NCBI GenBank assembly: GCA_958296295.1
Contig: OY282460.1
Coordinates: 3,952,291 to 4,016,290, forward strand
Length of the DNA: 64,000 bases
Source of the DNA: an uncultured Pseudomonadales bacterium
GTDB taxonomy: Bacteria; Pseudomonadota; Gammaproteobacteria; Pseudomonadales; Azotimanducaceae
Direction: 5' to 3'
A program made the translations under genes and the position numbers. Position 1 is the first letter of the stretch; each line of letters begins with the position of its first letter. This document shows, piece after piece, positions 1 through 8,829 of this stretch. The notes beneath the pieces were generated by a model. It did not search any database and was not told the DNA's origin. It was given only the letters and a program-made list of their open reading frames with translations.

Positions 1-731
1 CCGAGGACCTCGACGATCTGCTTGCCAAAGCCGACGGCCGCGTCGTTGAGGCCGGCGGCATTGAGGTGGTGGTGCGGACGGCCGGCGCGAGCGTGGAATA
101 CATCGAACCGGACTGGCGGTATGAACTGCTGGGCGTGATCACGGACCCGAACGTCGCCTACATCCTGCTGATGATCGGCATCTACGGTTTGATTCTGGAG
201 TTCTACAACCCCGGCGTCGGCCTCGGCGCGGTGGTCGGCGTCATCTGCCTGCTGCTCGGCGCGTTCGCGTTGCAGATGCTGCCCATCAACTACGCCGGCG
301 TGGCGCTCATCGTGGTGGGTGTCGGCCTTTTGGCGGCGGAAGCGTTCTCGCCGAGTTTCGGGATATTCGGCGTGGGGGGCGCGGTGGCGTTCGTGATCGG
401 TTCGATCATCCTGATGGACACGGATGTGCCGGGCTATAGCCTCTCGTATTCCCTCATCGCGGCGGCGACGGTGTTTTCCGTGCTGATTCTGGTGTTCGCT
501 TTGGGAGCGGCGGTTCGCGCCCGCCGCCTGCGGGCGGCCACCGGCAAGGAGAGTATGGTTGGCGGCACGGGCCAAGTGGTTGAGGAGTTCGTCGGCGAAG
601 GCCGGGTGCGGGCGTTCGGCGAAGTGTGGCAGGCGAGAGGCGCAGCGGATGCGACCTTCCCGCGAGGCGGCCGCGTTACCATCACGGCGGTGGACGGGAT
701 GACCTTGGTAGTGACGCCGAAAGCACCATAG
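1..731 (+). CDS. NfeD-family membrane protein, 3' part (5' end outside window)
   Basis: This gene enters from the left edge: the frame is open from base 3 and closes at a TAG at 729-731. The visible ~242 residues begin with a short acidic lead-in, then several hydrophobic segments (about bases 150-340 and 370-530), then a soluble C-terminal domain of about 70 residues. That order matches the C-terminal half of long-form NfeD proteins, in which a ClpP-class serine protease domain precedes the membrane part; the protease domain would lie upstream and is not visible. A slipin follows 46 bp later, the usual NfeD partner, so the pair probably works in membrane-protein quality control. An in-frame GTG at 66 lies inside the domain, so no start is called. 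Confidence 0.8.
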   Translation, partial: EDLDDLLAKADGRVVEAGGIEVVVRTAGASVEYIEPDWRYELLGVITDPNVAYILLMIGIYGLILEFYNPGVGLGAVVGVICLLLGAFALQMLPINYAGVALIVVGVGLLAAEAFSPSFGIFGVGGAVAFVIGSIILMDTDVPGYSLSYSLIAAATVFSVLILVFALGAAVRARRLRAATGKESMVGGTGQVVEEFVGEGRVRAFGEVWQARGAADATFPRGGRVTITAVDGMTLVVTPKAP

Positions 732-777
732 ACGCGCGACCGGCGCATCGAGCGCCGCGGAATCAGGAGAACAGATC

Positions 778-1575
778 ATGATGATCACTGCCGTTGTTGC
801 CCTTGCGGTGCTGGCCGTGCTGGCGAGCGCGTTGCGCATCCTGCGCGAATACGAGCGCGCCGTGGTTTTCCTGCTCGGCCGCTTCCAAAGCGTGAAGGGG
901 CCGGGCCTCATCATCATCATCCCGGTGTTGCAGCAGATGGTGCGCGTGGATCTGCGCACCATCGTGATGGACGTGCCGTCGCAGGATCTCATCACCCGCG
1001 ACAATGTCTCGGTGCGCGTGAACGCGGTGCTTTACTTCAGGGTGCTGGATCCCGATCACGCGGTGCTGAACGTGGAGGATTACATGGAAGCGGTCGGCCA
1101 ATTGGCGCAAACCACGCTGCGCTCCGTTCTCGGCCAGCACGAACTCGACCAGTTGCTGGCGGAACGCGAACGGCTGAACAACAACATCCAGACCATCCTC
1201 GATCAGCAAACCGATCAATGGGGCATCAAGGTGGCCAGCGTGGAGATAAAACACGTGGACATCGACGAAAGCATGATCCGCGCCATCGCCAAGCAGGCCG
1301 AAGCCGAACGCGAGCGGCGCGCCAAGGTGATTCACGCGGATGGCGAGTTCGAGGCCTCCACCCGCCTGGTGGACGCCGCAGCGCAGCTCGCGAGCGAACC
1401 CGGTTCCATGCAACTGCGGTACCTGCAAACGCTCACCGAGATCGCCGGAGAGAAATCCTCCACCATCGTCTTTCCCCTGCCCATGAACCTCGCCGAATCC
1501 ATCGGCCGCATCCTCGGCGACCCGCAGAACGCGCCCGCGGCCCCAGACAGCGTCGCGGCAAAAGACAGCAACTGA
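778..1575 (+). CDS. Slipin / SPFH (band 7) protein
   Basis: 265 residues. One N-terminal hydrophobic segment (residues ~2-20) is followed at once by an SPFH domain with typical elements: EYERAVVFLLGRF, GPGLIIIIP, then VDLRTIVMDVPSQ and TRDNVSVRVNAVLYF. The second half is helical and charged (KQAEAERERRAKVIHA), as in stomatin-like proteins that form rings on the membrane. The ATG at 778 is preceded by AGGAG with good spacing; a second ATG follows directly. It sits downstream of an NfeD gene, the common NfeD-slipin operon, in which the protease is thought to act on the slipin. Length is normal for bacterial slipins. Confidence 0.9.
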   Translation: MMITAVVALAVLAVLASALRILREYERAVVFLLGRFQSVKGPGLIIIIPVLQQMVRVDLRTIVMDVPSQDLITRDNVSVRVNAVLYFRVLDPDHAVLNVEDYMEAVGQLAQTTLRSVLGQHELDQLLAERERLNNNIQTILDQQTDQWGIKVASVEIKHVDIDESMIRAIAKQAEAERERRAKVIHADGEFEASTRLVDAAAQLASEPGSMQLRYLQTLTEIAGEKSSTIVFPLPMNLAESIGRILGDPQNAPAAPDSVAAKDSN

Positions 1576-1586
1576 GCCCAGCGCCC

Positions 1587-1606
1587 GCGCGCCCGTCAGG
1601 GCGCGC
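1587..1606. terminator. GC-rich hairpin between convergent slipin and coaD
   Basis: An 8-bp perfect stem, GCGCGCCC (1587-1594) with GGGCGCGC (1599-1606), closes a GTCA loop between the slipin stop and the coaD stop, which lies in the loop. Neither side has a T-tract, so termination is inferred only from position and stem stability. Confidence 0.35.
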
Positions 1607-2084
1607 CGGGGCCGTGCTCCCGATAATGGGCGGCAACGGCCGGATGGACGAACTCCGAGATGTCGCCGCCAAGCCCGGCGATTTCGCGCACGCGGGATGA
1701 GGACAGGATCGACCACTGCCGCGATGTCGGCAACAGCACGTACTCCAAATCCGAATCCAACGTCTGGTTCATGGCGATCATCTGGTACTCGTAGTCGAAG
1801 TCCGACATGGTGCGCAGGCCGCGCACGACGAAGCGCGTGTTCTTGCTGCGCACGTATTCCACCAGCAGCAAGTTGAAGCCTTCCACCTCCACCCGCTCGC
1901 CGAACTCGGCAAGCGCCTTGCGGCAGAGCCCGATGCGGGTGGCCAGATAGGTCGCGGGATCCTTGTCGGCGGCGGTGCCCACCGCCACGATCACCTTGTC
2001 GAACAGGCGCAAAGCACGCTCGATGATGTCGCGGTGACCGTAAGTGATGGGGTTGAAACTGCCGGGATAGACGACTGTGGCCAT
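1596..2084 (-). CDS. coaD: Pantetheine-phosphate adenylyltransferase
   Basis: Catalyses ATP + 4'-phosphopantetheine to dephospho-CoA, the penultimate step of coenzyme A synthesis, in the cytoplasm. The 162-residue protein starts MATVVYPGSFNP and carries the nucleotidyltransferase motif TYGH (residues 14-17) and the C-terminal SSSRVREI motif of the family. An upstream in-frame ATG would add six residues; the ATG at 2084 is preferred because CoaD proteins start directly before the first beta-strand. It converges with the slipin and is divergent from the SRPBCC/PDZ gene. Confidence 0.95.
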   Translation of the reverse strand: MATVVYPGSFNPITYGHRDIIERALRLFDKVIVAVGTAADKDPATYLATRIGLCRKALAEFGERVEVEGFNLLLVEYVRSKNTRFVVRGLRTMSDFDYEYQMIAMNQTLDSDLEYVLLPTSRQWSILSSSRVREIAGLGGDISEFVHPAVAAHYREHGPGAP

Positions 2085-2326
2085 GGTTCCAAGGGTACTC
2101 AAGTGGCTTGGTCCGCCAGTGTAGCCGAAGGGGTGCCGCGGCAGCGGGAACGGTCGTTTGCGCCCCGCATCTGGTCAAGCTCGCATGGCAATTGGCATTG
2201 GACAGTTCCGCCGGCGAACGGCTACAGTGCCACCGTGAGCATGCTCCGCACTGTCGCCGCCAAAAGCGAACTCCCCTTGGGCACCATCCGAACTGGCGGC
2301 TGCATCCGCCACCGGCCCCAAGCGCG

Positions 2327-3037
2327 ATGAAGGCGTTCAGCGAGGCCTTTCACGTCGCGCAGCCGCAATCCACCGTCTGGGAACGGTTGCGGTTGCCGGC
2401 CGCCACCGTCCATCCGCGCCCCGAACCCGGCGCCTCTCCCGTCGGGACCAAGCATGGCGGCGGCGCCCTTTCGCCAACGGCGCTCTGGCGCGTGCCCGGT
2501 TTTCCAAGCGAGGACGGCCAATCCGGCTGCCTCGGCGTGGTCCTCGCCAGCAAGCCCCAAGCGTTCCTGAAGTTGCGCAAGGCGGACGGGCCTTGCATCG
2601 ACAGCGAGATCGAAATCGCCATTGGCCCGGCGAACGCCTCCGGTTGGCCAACCCGCGTGGTGTTGACGCAATCCGGCCTGCCGGCGCCGTTGCTGGCCAT
2701 GCCGGACATGGCTTCGGCGCACTGGCGACAGATCGTGGCGGATTTCCGCTTGCACCTCGAACATGGCGTCGCGGCCCCCGGCTTCGTGTGGGGCGCCACC
2801 TTCGGTGCGATCGTTACCCAAGCGCCTGCCGGCTTGCTGCTTGGCAAGGTGGACGACGACGGCTTCGCGCGCCGTTGCGGTCTTTCGGAAGGCGATCTCT
2901 TGCTGACGTTTCGCGGCGTGCGGATCGGCGACATCGGGCAGCTGTGGACGGCGCTCGCGTTGTTTCGCCGCGGCGAGCAAGCGACGGTCACCTGGGTGCG
3001 GCGTGGGGAACTTCTCGCCGGCCGCGCGCTCTTGTAG
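2327..3037 (+). CDS. SRPBCC-like protein with C-terminal PDZ domain, function unknown
   Basis: 236 residues from the ATG at 2327; the frame is open further upstream, but that part looks non-coding. Residues 1-145 resemble an SRPBCC/START-type lipid-binding fold only loosely (opening FSEAFHVAQPQSTVWERL and a late helix with WRQIVADF). Residues ~160-236 look like a PDZ domain: PAGLLLGKV, then GFARRCGLSEGDLLLTF and VTWVRRG. No signal peptide is visible, so it is probably cytoplasmic. No clear Shine-Dalgarno precedes the start. It ends 38 bp before the convergent trmB. The combined fold is uncommon; the name is a description, not a function. Confidence 0.55.
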   Translation: MKAFSEAFHVAQPQSTVWERLRLPAATVHPRPEPGASPVGTKHGGGALSPTALWRVPGFPSEDGQSGCLGVVLASKPQAFLKLRKADGPCIDSEIEIAIGPANASGWPTRVVLTQSGLPAPLLAMPDMASAHWRQIVADFRLHLEHGVAAPGFVWGATFGAIVTQAPAGLLLGKVDDDGFARRCGLSEGDLLLTFRGVRIGDIGQLWTALALFRRGEQATVTWVRRGELLAGRALL

Positions 3038-3075
3038 AACAGGACGCGCGAACCGATTTGCTCGAACCGCCGCGT

Positions 3076-3765
3076 TCACCCAACCCGGCGGTAGGCCAAC
3101 TCCGCCACCGCTCGGCCCGCGGCGGTCGCCTTGGCCTCGAACGGCGTCACGGGGCGACTCTCGGACCTCAACGCCGGGCCGCCGCTCAACCGGGCCGTGG
3201 CGGCGAGAGTCTCCTGCATGGAAGCGGCGTATTCGGGGCAGTCCGTGGCCAGGGCGAGCCGCCCGCCGGGTTGCAGGCAGGCCACCGCGGCGGACGCGAA
3301 CTCGGCATTCACGAGACGGCGCTTGCGGTGGCGCTTTTTCGGCCAAGGGTCCGGAAAGAAGACGTTGATGAGACGCACGGCGCCGGGCGCCAGGCTGTGG
3401 AGAAACGTGGTCGCCTCGGCGTTGACGATGCGCACGTTGGCGACTTCCTCGCGTTCACAGGCGAGCATCAAGGCGCCGAAACCGGGCTGGTACACGTCCA
3501 CGCCCACGCAATTCCAATTCGGATGGGCTTTGGCGAACGCCACCAAGGCGTTGCCGTTGCCGAAGCCGACCTCCACGGCCAAAGGGCCGTCGCGCCCAAA
3601 CGCGGTGGCGGGAAAGCCGGCGGCCACTACGGCGGCCCACTCCACGACATAGCGCGGGTGGAGTTCGGTAAGGGCTCGGGCTTGGCCGCTTGTCAAACGG
3701 CCCCGGTGACGAACGCGAACGCGGCCAATGTTCGCCCCGGCGCCGGTCTCGTCGCGTTCGGTCAT
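3076..3765 (-). CDS. trmB: tRNA (guanine-N7-)-methyltransferase
   Basis: Makes N7-methylguanosine, usually at position 46 of tRNA variable loops, using S-adenosylmethionine. The 229-residue protein shows the SAM-binding EVGFGNGNALVAFA segment (about residues 65-78) and the family hallmark FPDPWPKKRHRKRRL (about residues 136-150). Length is typical. It lies between the SRPBCC/PDZ gene (convergent) and rpoH (same strand, upstream); the 90-bp gap to rpoH holds a strong hairpin, so the two may not be fully co-transcribed. Confidence 0.95.
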   Translation of the reverse strand: MTERDETGAGANIGRVRVRHRGRLTSGQARALTELHPRYVVEWAAVVAAGFPATAFGRDGPLAVEVGFGNGNALVAFAKAHPNWNCVGVDVYQPGFGALMLACEREEVANVRIVNAEATTFLHSLAPGAVRLINVFFPDPWPKKRHRKRRLVNAEFASAAVACLQPGGRLALATDCPEYAASMQETLAATARLSGGPALRSESRPVTPFEAKATAAGRAVAELAYRRVG

Positions 3766-3829
3766 GCCGCGGCCTGGGGTGTTCAGCCTTCTCGCGGCCA
3801 GCGGGCGTGGGAAGGCCGGTGCTGGGGGA

Positions 3830-3851
3830 CCGCGCCGCGCAAGCGGCGCGG
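3830..3851 (-). terminator. 9-bp hairpin just after rpoH
   Basis: CCGCGCCGC (3830-3838) pairs perfectly with GCGGCGCGG (3843-3851) around GCAA, five bases beyond the rpoH stop on the minus strand. There is no T-tract, so it may be a terminator or an RNA-stabilising 3' hairpin. On the plus strand the loop is a GNRA tetraloop. Confidence 0.4.
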
Positions 3852-3855
3852 AACT

Positions 3856-4755
3856 TTAGGCCGGCACCAAGGCGGCCGCCTCGGCCGGGCCGCCCACGGA
3901 CGCCTCCATGCGCTTGCGCATCTTCTTCATGGCGTTGCGCTCGATTTGCCGGATGCGCTCGGCGGACACGCCGTAGCGGTCGGCGAGATCCATCAACGTG
4001 GTCTTTTCGTCGGCCAGCCAGCGCGCCTGCAGAATGTCGCGGCTGCGGTCGTCCAAGGTGGCCAGGGCAGCAGCCATTTGCCGAGACGCGATGCGGGCGG
4101 CATCCGCCTTGAGGACGATGTCCGCGGGATTGGAATCGGCGTCCTCCAGGTAGTGGGCCGGCGCGGCGACGGGCGCCTCTTCGCCATCGTCGTCCGCGTG
4201 GCCGTCGAACGAGACATCGCGGGACGCCAACCGTCCCTCCATGCGCGTGACCTCGGCCGGCGCCACGCCCAAGTCTTTGGCGATGGCCTTGGTTTCGGCC
4301 GGGTTGAGCCAGCCGAGTTTCTTCTTGCTGCCGCGCAGGTTGAAGAACAGTTTGCGTTGCGCCTTGGTGGTGGCGACTTTGACGATGCGCCAGTTGCGCA
4401 GGATGAACTCGTGCATCTCCGCCTTGATCCAATGCACGGCGAACGACACCAAACGCACGCCAACATTTGGATTGAAGCGCTTGACGGCCTTCATCAGGCC
4501 GACGTTGCCTTCTTGGATCAAATCGCCCTGCGGCAGGCCGTAGCCGGAATAGCCGCGCGCCAAGTGGACGACGAACCGCAGATGGCTCAGCACCAGTTCG
4601 CGGGCGGCGTCCAAATCGTCCTCGTTGTAGAACCGCTCCGCCAACGCGCGCTCCTCCTCGGCGGCCAGCACCGGAAAGGCGTTGACGGTGTGGATGTAGG
4701 TTTCCAAGTCGCGACCCGGCGAAAGGCTCGCGAGCGAAAGCACGTTGGCGCTCAT
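3856..4755 (-). CDS. rpoH: RNA polymerase sigma-32 (heat-shock) factor
   Basis: Directs RNA polymerase to heat-shock promoters. The 299-residue protein has region 2 (GDLIQEGNVGLMKAVKRF, residues 77-94; SFAVHWIKAEM, 104-114), the RpoH box QRKLFFNLRG (133-142) that separates sigma-32 from other group 3 factors, and a region 4 helix-turn-helix (RYGVSAERIRQIERNAMKKM) near the end. The ATG at 4755 is chosen over an upstream in-frame ATG because it has AGGGAG at proper spacing and begins at the conserved N-terminus. It is divergent from ppx across 283 bp. No ftsEX neighbours are present, unlike in E. coli. Confidence 0.95.
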   Translation of the reverse strand: MSANVLSLASLSPGRDLETYIHTVNAFPVLAAEEERALAERFYNEDDLDAARELVLSHLRFVVHLARGYSGYGLPQGDLIQEGNVGLMKAVKRFNPNVGVRLVSFAVHWIKAEMHEFILRNWRIVKVATTKAQRKLFFNLRGSKKKLGWLNPAETKAIAKDLGVAPAEVTRMEGRLASRDVSFDGHADDDGEEAPVAAPAHYLEDADSNPADIVLKADAARIASRQMAAALATLDDRSRDILQARWLADEKTTLMDLADRYGVSAERIRQIERNAMKKMRKRMEASVGGPAEAAALVPA

Positions 4756-4807
4756 GGTCTCCCTCTGTTTCCTGCTTCGTTTCCCAACACGATGCCCGTT
4801 CGACAGG

Positions 4808-4837
4808 ATTTTAGCACTCTGGTTCCGACACTGCCAG
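4808..4837 (-). promoter_or_regulatory. Predicted sigma70-type promoter for rpoH
   Basis: On the minus strand, CTGGCA (4837-4832) and an extended -10 TGCTAAAAT (hexamer 4813-4808) are 18 bp apart. Transcription would start near 4800, about 45 bases before the rpoH ATG. Inferred from sequence only. Confidence 0.4.
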
Positions 4838-5038
4838 CGCGAGGAGCGCGGAGAATCGCCAAATCGCGTCCGTTCCGCCACCGTTCGGCGCACCTCCTCG
4901 GGCCGAAATCCGCGCCGAATCCCGTCAGTTGAACAATGCGGTCGAACGGCGCGATTTCAAGGGCTCCCCGCGAAAACGCCGCTCGGCCCGCGCACCCTTG
5001 CCCGGGTAGCTTGCACCTCTCGATGTCGCAACCCTGTT

Positions 5039-6670
5039 ATGGTCCCTCTCGTGGTGGCCAATCCGCAAGTCGCGCCCGCCGAGGCCGCTCATACCTACGC
5101 CGCGCTCGACCTCGGCTCCAACAGCTTCCATCTCATCGTCGCACGCCACTGCCCGCCCGCCGCGAGCGCGGCCGGCGCGGTGGAGGGGAGCCGTTTGCAG
5201 GTGGTGGATCGGCACCGCGAGACGGTGCGCCTCGCGGACGGTTTGAACGAGAGCAACGAGATAACCGCCACCGCCGCCGCCCGCGCGCTGGCCTGCCTTG
5301 GGCGTCTTGGTCAGCGCATCCGCCACTTGCCCGGCCCCCAGGTGCGCGTGGTGGGCACCAACACGTTGCGCAAGGCCAGCAACAGCCGCGCCTTCATCGG
5401 CCAAGCCGAACGGGTGCTCGGACACCGCGTGGAGGTGGTGAGCGGGCGCGAGGAAGCGCGCCTCATCTATCTCGGCGTCTCCCACTCCTTGGAAACCGTG
5501 GATGCTGGCGAGTCCCGTCTGGTGGTGGACATCGGCGGTGGCAGCACCGAGCTCATCCTTGGCGCGCGGTTCCAGCCCCGTCTCATGGAGAGCCTGCACA
5601 TGGGCTGCGTTTCCATGTCTGCGGCTTTCTTCCCCAACGGGCGCATCACCGACGATCGCATGGCGGCCGCCGAAAACGCCGCCCGCCAAGAGCTCGAGGC
5701 CGTGGAGCAGATCTACCGCGCCCGCGGCTGGGACATGGCCATCGGCGCCTCGGGCACCCTCAACGCCGTACATGACGCCATCGCGCAACGCACCGGTCGC
5801 CGCGGCATCAACCCCGCCGGCGTCGAATCGCTCAAACGCCACCTCATCCGAGCCGGCAACGCGGAGGCGATAGCGCTCGACGCCGTTGACGCGGATCGCG
5901 CGCCGGTCTTCGCCGGCGGTTTGGCCATCACTGCGGCGCTGTTCGGGGCGCTAGGCATCGAGAACATGGCGGTCTCCGACGGCGCGCTGCGCGAAGGGCT
6001 GCTGCACGACTTGCTGGGCCGCGTCCACGCCGAGGACATCCGCGAGACGACGGTGGCGGATCTGATGCGCCGCTACCACGTCGACGGCGACCACGCCGGG
6101 CGCGTGGCCGCCACTGCCCAAGGGCTCTTCGAGCAGTTGTCGTGGCCGGATTTGGCGGTCGCCACCACCGGTTGGCCAAACGGCGAGGACGCGGCCACCG
6201 GCACGCCGTTGGAGGTGGAAAACGCCGCGCGGCTGCTGCGCTGGAGCGCGATGCTGCACGAAATCGGCATGGACATCGCCCACAGCCAATACCACAAGCA
6301 TGGCGGCTACCTGCTGGACAACATGGATTTGCCCGGCTTCTCGCGTTCCGAACAGCACGATCTCGCCACCCTGGTGCGCAGTCACCGGCGCAAGCTGCCC
6401 GTCGTCGATGGCGCGGTGTCGCCGGGCTTGCCGGTGTTGTGCGTGTTGCTGCGCGTTGCCGTGGTGTTGCATCGCAGCCGCTTGGCCAGCCCTCCCCCGG
6501 CGCTCGGTCTGCGCCGGGACGGCGCGCGCAAGAACCACGCCGGCGGCACCTTCACGCTCGTTTTGCCCGGCCGATGGCTGGCCGAGCATCCGCTCACGAA
6601 GCTGGATCTGCAGCAGGAAGCGGACTACTTGGCCGCCGGAGGCGTCAAGTTGCGTTTCGTGGCAGGCTGA
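5039..6670 (+). CDS. ppx: Exopolyphosphatase / pppGpp phosphohydrolase (Ppx/GppA)
   Basis: Removes phosphate from the ends of polyphosphate and/or converts pppGpp to ppGpp. The 543-residue protein shows the actin-like ATPase-fold signatures LDLGSNSFHLIVAR (residues ~23-36), VVGTNTLRKASNS, VVDIGGGSTELILG and GASGTLNAVHD, followed by an HD-like C-terminal helical domain (LHEIGMDIAHSQYHKHGGYL). The ATG at 5039 is the first start that keeps a short leader before the first strand; GTGs at 5051 and 5054 are alternatives. The gene converges on ppk across 44 bp, so synthesis and breakdown of polyphosphate are linked but transcribed separately. Ppx and GppA are not distinguishable by eye. Confidence 0.9.
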   Translation: MVPLVVANPQVAPAEAAHTYAALDLGSNSFHLIVARHCPPAASAAGAVEGSRLQVVDRHRETVRLADGLNESNEITATAAARALACLGRLGQRIRHLPGPQVRVVGTNTLRKASNSRAFIGQAERVLGHRVEVVSGREEARLIYLGVSHSLETVDAGESRLVVDIGGGSTELILGARFQPRLMESLHMGCVSMSAAFFPNGRITDDRMAAAENAARQELEAVEQIYRARGWDMAIGASGTLNAVHDAIAQRTGRRGINPAGVESLKRHLIRAGNAEAIALDAVDADRAPVFAGGLAITAALFGALGIENMAVSDGALREGLLHDLLGRVHAEDIRETTVADLMRRYHVDGDHAGRVAATAQGLFEQLSWPDLAVATTGWPNGEDAATGTPLEVENAARLLRWSAMLHEIGMDIAHSQYHKHGGYLLDNMDLPGFSRSEQHDLATLVRSHRRKLPVVDGAVSPGLPVLCVLLRVAVVLHRSRLASPPPALGLRRDGARKNHAGGTFTLVLPGRWLAEHPLTKLDLQQEADYLAAGGVKLRFVAG

Positions 6671-6714
6671 CCAGCTCCGGCACCGGGCAACCCGGCCGCT
6701 TGGATTGGCGGGAC

Positions 6715-8817
6715 TCAGCCGGCCACCCGGGCCAGCAGCCACTCCTGGGCGGCGCGACGATCTTCGCCGGGCTTGTGGTTCGCACGCTCGTAGTGGCCGT
6801 CCGCGCACAGCTCCCACGCTTGGGCGTTGTCGCGCAAATAGGGTTCGAGGCCCTCTTTCACAACCGTCCGCCGCACCTTCTCGTCCAAGATCGGAAAACA
6901 CGTTTCCACACGGGAGAAGAAGTTCCGCCCCATCCAATCCGCGCTTGAAAGGTACACGCGCGGCTGGCCGCCGTTCTCGAACAAGAAGACGCGAGCGTGC
7001 TCGAGAAAGCGGCCGACGACGGAGCACACGGTGATGTTCTCCGAAACACCCGGCACACCCGGCCGCAGCGAGCAGATGCCCCGCACGACCAGACGCACGC
7101 GCACACCCGCCTGAGACGCCCGGTACAACGCCTGGATGACCTCGGTTTCGATGAGCTGGTTCATCTTGGCCACCACGCCGGCTTTGCGGCCGGCTTTGGC
7201 GTTGGCGATCTCCGCGGCGATGTGTTGAAGGATCCCCTGGTGCAACGTGAACGGGGATTGCAGCATCTTGTTGAGCTTCCCGGCGCGACCCATCGCGGTG
7301 AGTTGCTGAAAGACGCTTTGGACATCCGAGCACAGCTCCACATCCGCGGTAAGCAAGCCGTAATCCGTGTACTGCCGCGCCGTGCCGGCGTGGTAGTTGC
7401 CGGTGCCGAGATGGGCGTACCGCCGCAGGCCGTCTCCTTCCCGGCGAGTGACCAGCGTCATTTTGGCATGGGTCTTGTAGCCGACGATGCCGTACACCAC
7501 TTGGGCGCCGGCTTCCTGCAACTGCGTGGCGAGTTCGATGTTCGCCGCTTCGTCGAAACGCGCCCGCAACTCGATGACGACAAGCACCTCCTTGCCGCTC
7601 TGCGCCGCGTCCAGCAGCACTTTGACGACGGACGAGTCGACGCCGGTGCGATAAAGCGTTTGGCGAATGGAAAGCACGTTCGCGTCCGCCGCCGCGCCGC
7701 GCAGGAAGTCCAGCACCGGCGCGAACGAGTGAAACGGGTGGTGCAGCAGTATGTCTCCCGCCCGAATGGCGGTGAACACGTCCGGCGCCGTTCGCATCTG
7801 TTTCGGCACCCGCGGCGTGAAGCCCGGGTACTTGAGATCGGGACGATCCACCAGCTCGGGAATCTGGTTGACGCGCATGAGATTCACGGGGCCGTTGCAG
7901 TAGTACACGTCCTCCTCGCGCAGCGAGAATTGATCCATCAAGAACCGCCCCACGTCGCGGGGGCAGTCGTCGGCAAGCTCCAACCGCACCGCGTCGCCGA
8001 ATCTTCTGGACGAGAGCTCCCCTTCCACGGCCTCCAGGAGATCCTCAACCGCTTCCGCGTCCACGAAGAGATCGCTGTTGCGCGTCACGCGGAACTGGTA
8101 GCAACCCACCGCCTTCATGCCGGGAAACAACTCGTCCACATGGGCGTGGATGATGGAGGAGAGGAACACGAAATGATCCGGACCATCGGCGCGATCGGCC
8201 GGCAGACGAACGACGCGCGGCAATGCCCGCGGCGCCTGCACCACGGCCCTGCCGCTGTTGCGGCCGAAAGCGTCCTTGCCTTCCAAAGTGACGATGAAAG
8301 TGAGGTTCTTGTTGATGATGCGCGGAAACGGATGCGCCGGGTCGAGACCGATGGGCGTCAGGATGGGCTCGAGTTCGCGGCGAAAGAAATCCCCCAGCCA
8401 CTGCTCTTGGCCGCCTTCGCCGGCGCTCCATTGGCTGCGCTTGAGGAAACGAATCCCCTCGGCTTCCAAGAGCGGGAACAGCACGTCGTTCAGGATGCGG
8501 TACTGCTCGTCCACCAACTCGTGGGCGCGTGCGGAAACACGCCGCAGTTGTTGGCTTGGCGAGAGGTTGTCCGGCCCGCGCTGCGTGGCGCCGAGCGCCT
8601 CCTGTTGTTTGAGGCCGGCCACGCGGATCTCGAAGAACTCGTCCAAGTTCGAGCCGGCGATGCAGAGGAAACGCAACCGTTCCAGAAGCGGCACATCGTC
8701 GCTTTTCGCCAGCTCCAGCACGCGCCTGTTGAACTCCAGCAGCGACAGCTCGCGGTTGATGTACAGCGCGGGGTTCTTGAGGTCTGGCAGTTCTGCTGCT
8801 TGGGCGGCCTTGGACAT
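6715..8817 (-). CDS. ppk: Polyphosphate kinase 1
   Basis: Transfers the gamma-phosphate of ATP to inorganic polyphosphate, reversibly. The 700-residue protein has the PPK1 N-terminal domain (YINRELSLLEFNRRVL, SNLDEFFEIRVAGL), the middle domain and both catalytic phospholipase-D-like modules: HLGTGNYHAGTARQYTDYG, which holds the phosphorylated histidine, and VYLSSADWMGRN near the C-terminus. The ATG at 8817 is preferred; an in-frame extension of 22 residues upstream looks non-coding. Length is typical. It faces ppx tail to tail and is divergent from cmoA, with only 12 bp between the two starts. Confidence 0.95.
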   Translation of the reverse strand: MSKAAQAAELPDLKNPALYINRELSLLEFNRRVLELAKSDDVPLLERLRFLCIAGSNLDEFFEIRVAGLKQQEALGATQRGPDNLSPSQQLRRVSARAHELVDEQYRILNDVLFPLLEAEGIRFLKRSQWSAGEGGQEQWLGDFFRRELEPILTPIGLDPAHPFPRIINKNLTFIVTLEGKDAFGRNSGRAVVQAPRALPRVVRLPADRADGPDHFVFLSSIIHAHVDELFPGMKAVGCYQFRVTRNSDLFVDAEAVEDLLEAVEGELSSRRFGDAVRLELADDCPRDVGRFLMDQFSLREEDVYYCNGPVNLMRVNQIPELVDRPDLKYPGFTPRVPKQMRTAPDVFTAIRAGDILLHHPFHSFAPVLDFLRGAAADANVLSIRQTLYRTGVDSSVVKVLLDAAQSGKEVLVVIELRARFDEAANIELATQLQEAGAQVVYGIVGYKTHAKMTLVTRREGDGLRRYAHLGTGNYHAGTARQYTDYGLLTADVELCSDVQSVFQQLTAMGRAGKLNKMLQSPFTLHQGILQHIAAEIANAKAGRKAGVVAKMNQLIETEVIQALYRASQAGVRVRLVVRGICSLRPGVPGVSENITVCSVVGRFLEHARVFLFENGGQPRVYLSSADWMGRNFFSRVETCFPILDEKVRRTVVKEGLEPYLRDNAQAWELCADGHYERANHKPGEDRRAAQEWLLARVAG

Positions 8818-8829
8818 GGGGAAGCTAGA

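Noticed and set aside
2593..4932. Plus-strand open frame of 779 codons over trmB and rpoH
   Set aside because: Both real genes lie on the other strand and are clear by motif.
6997..8829. 611-codon N-terminal extension of cmoA
   Set aside because: It is antisense to ppk; CmoA has its normal length from the ATG at 8830.
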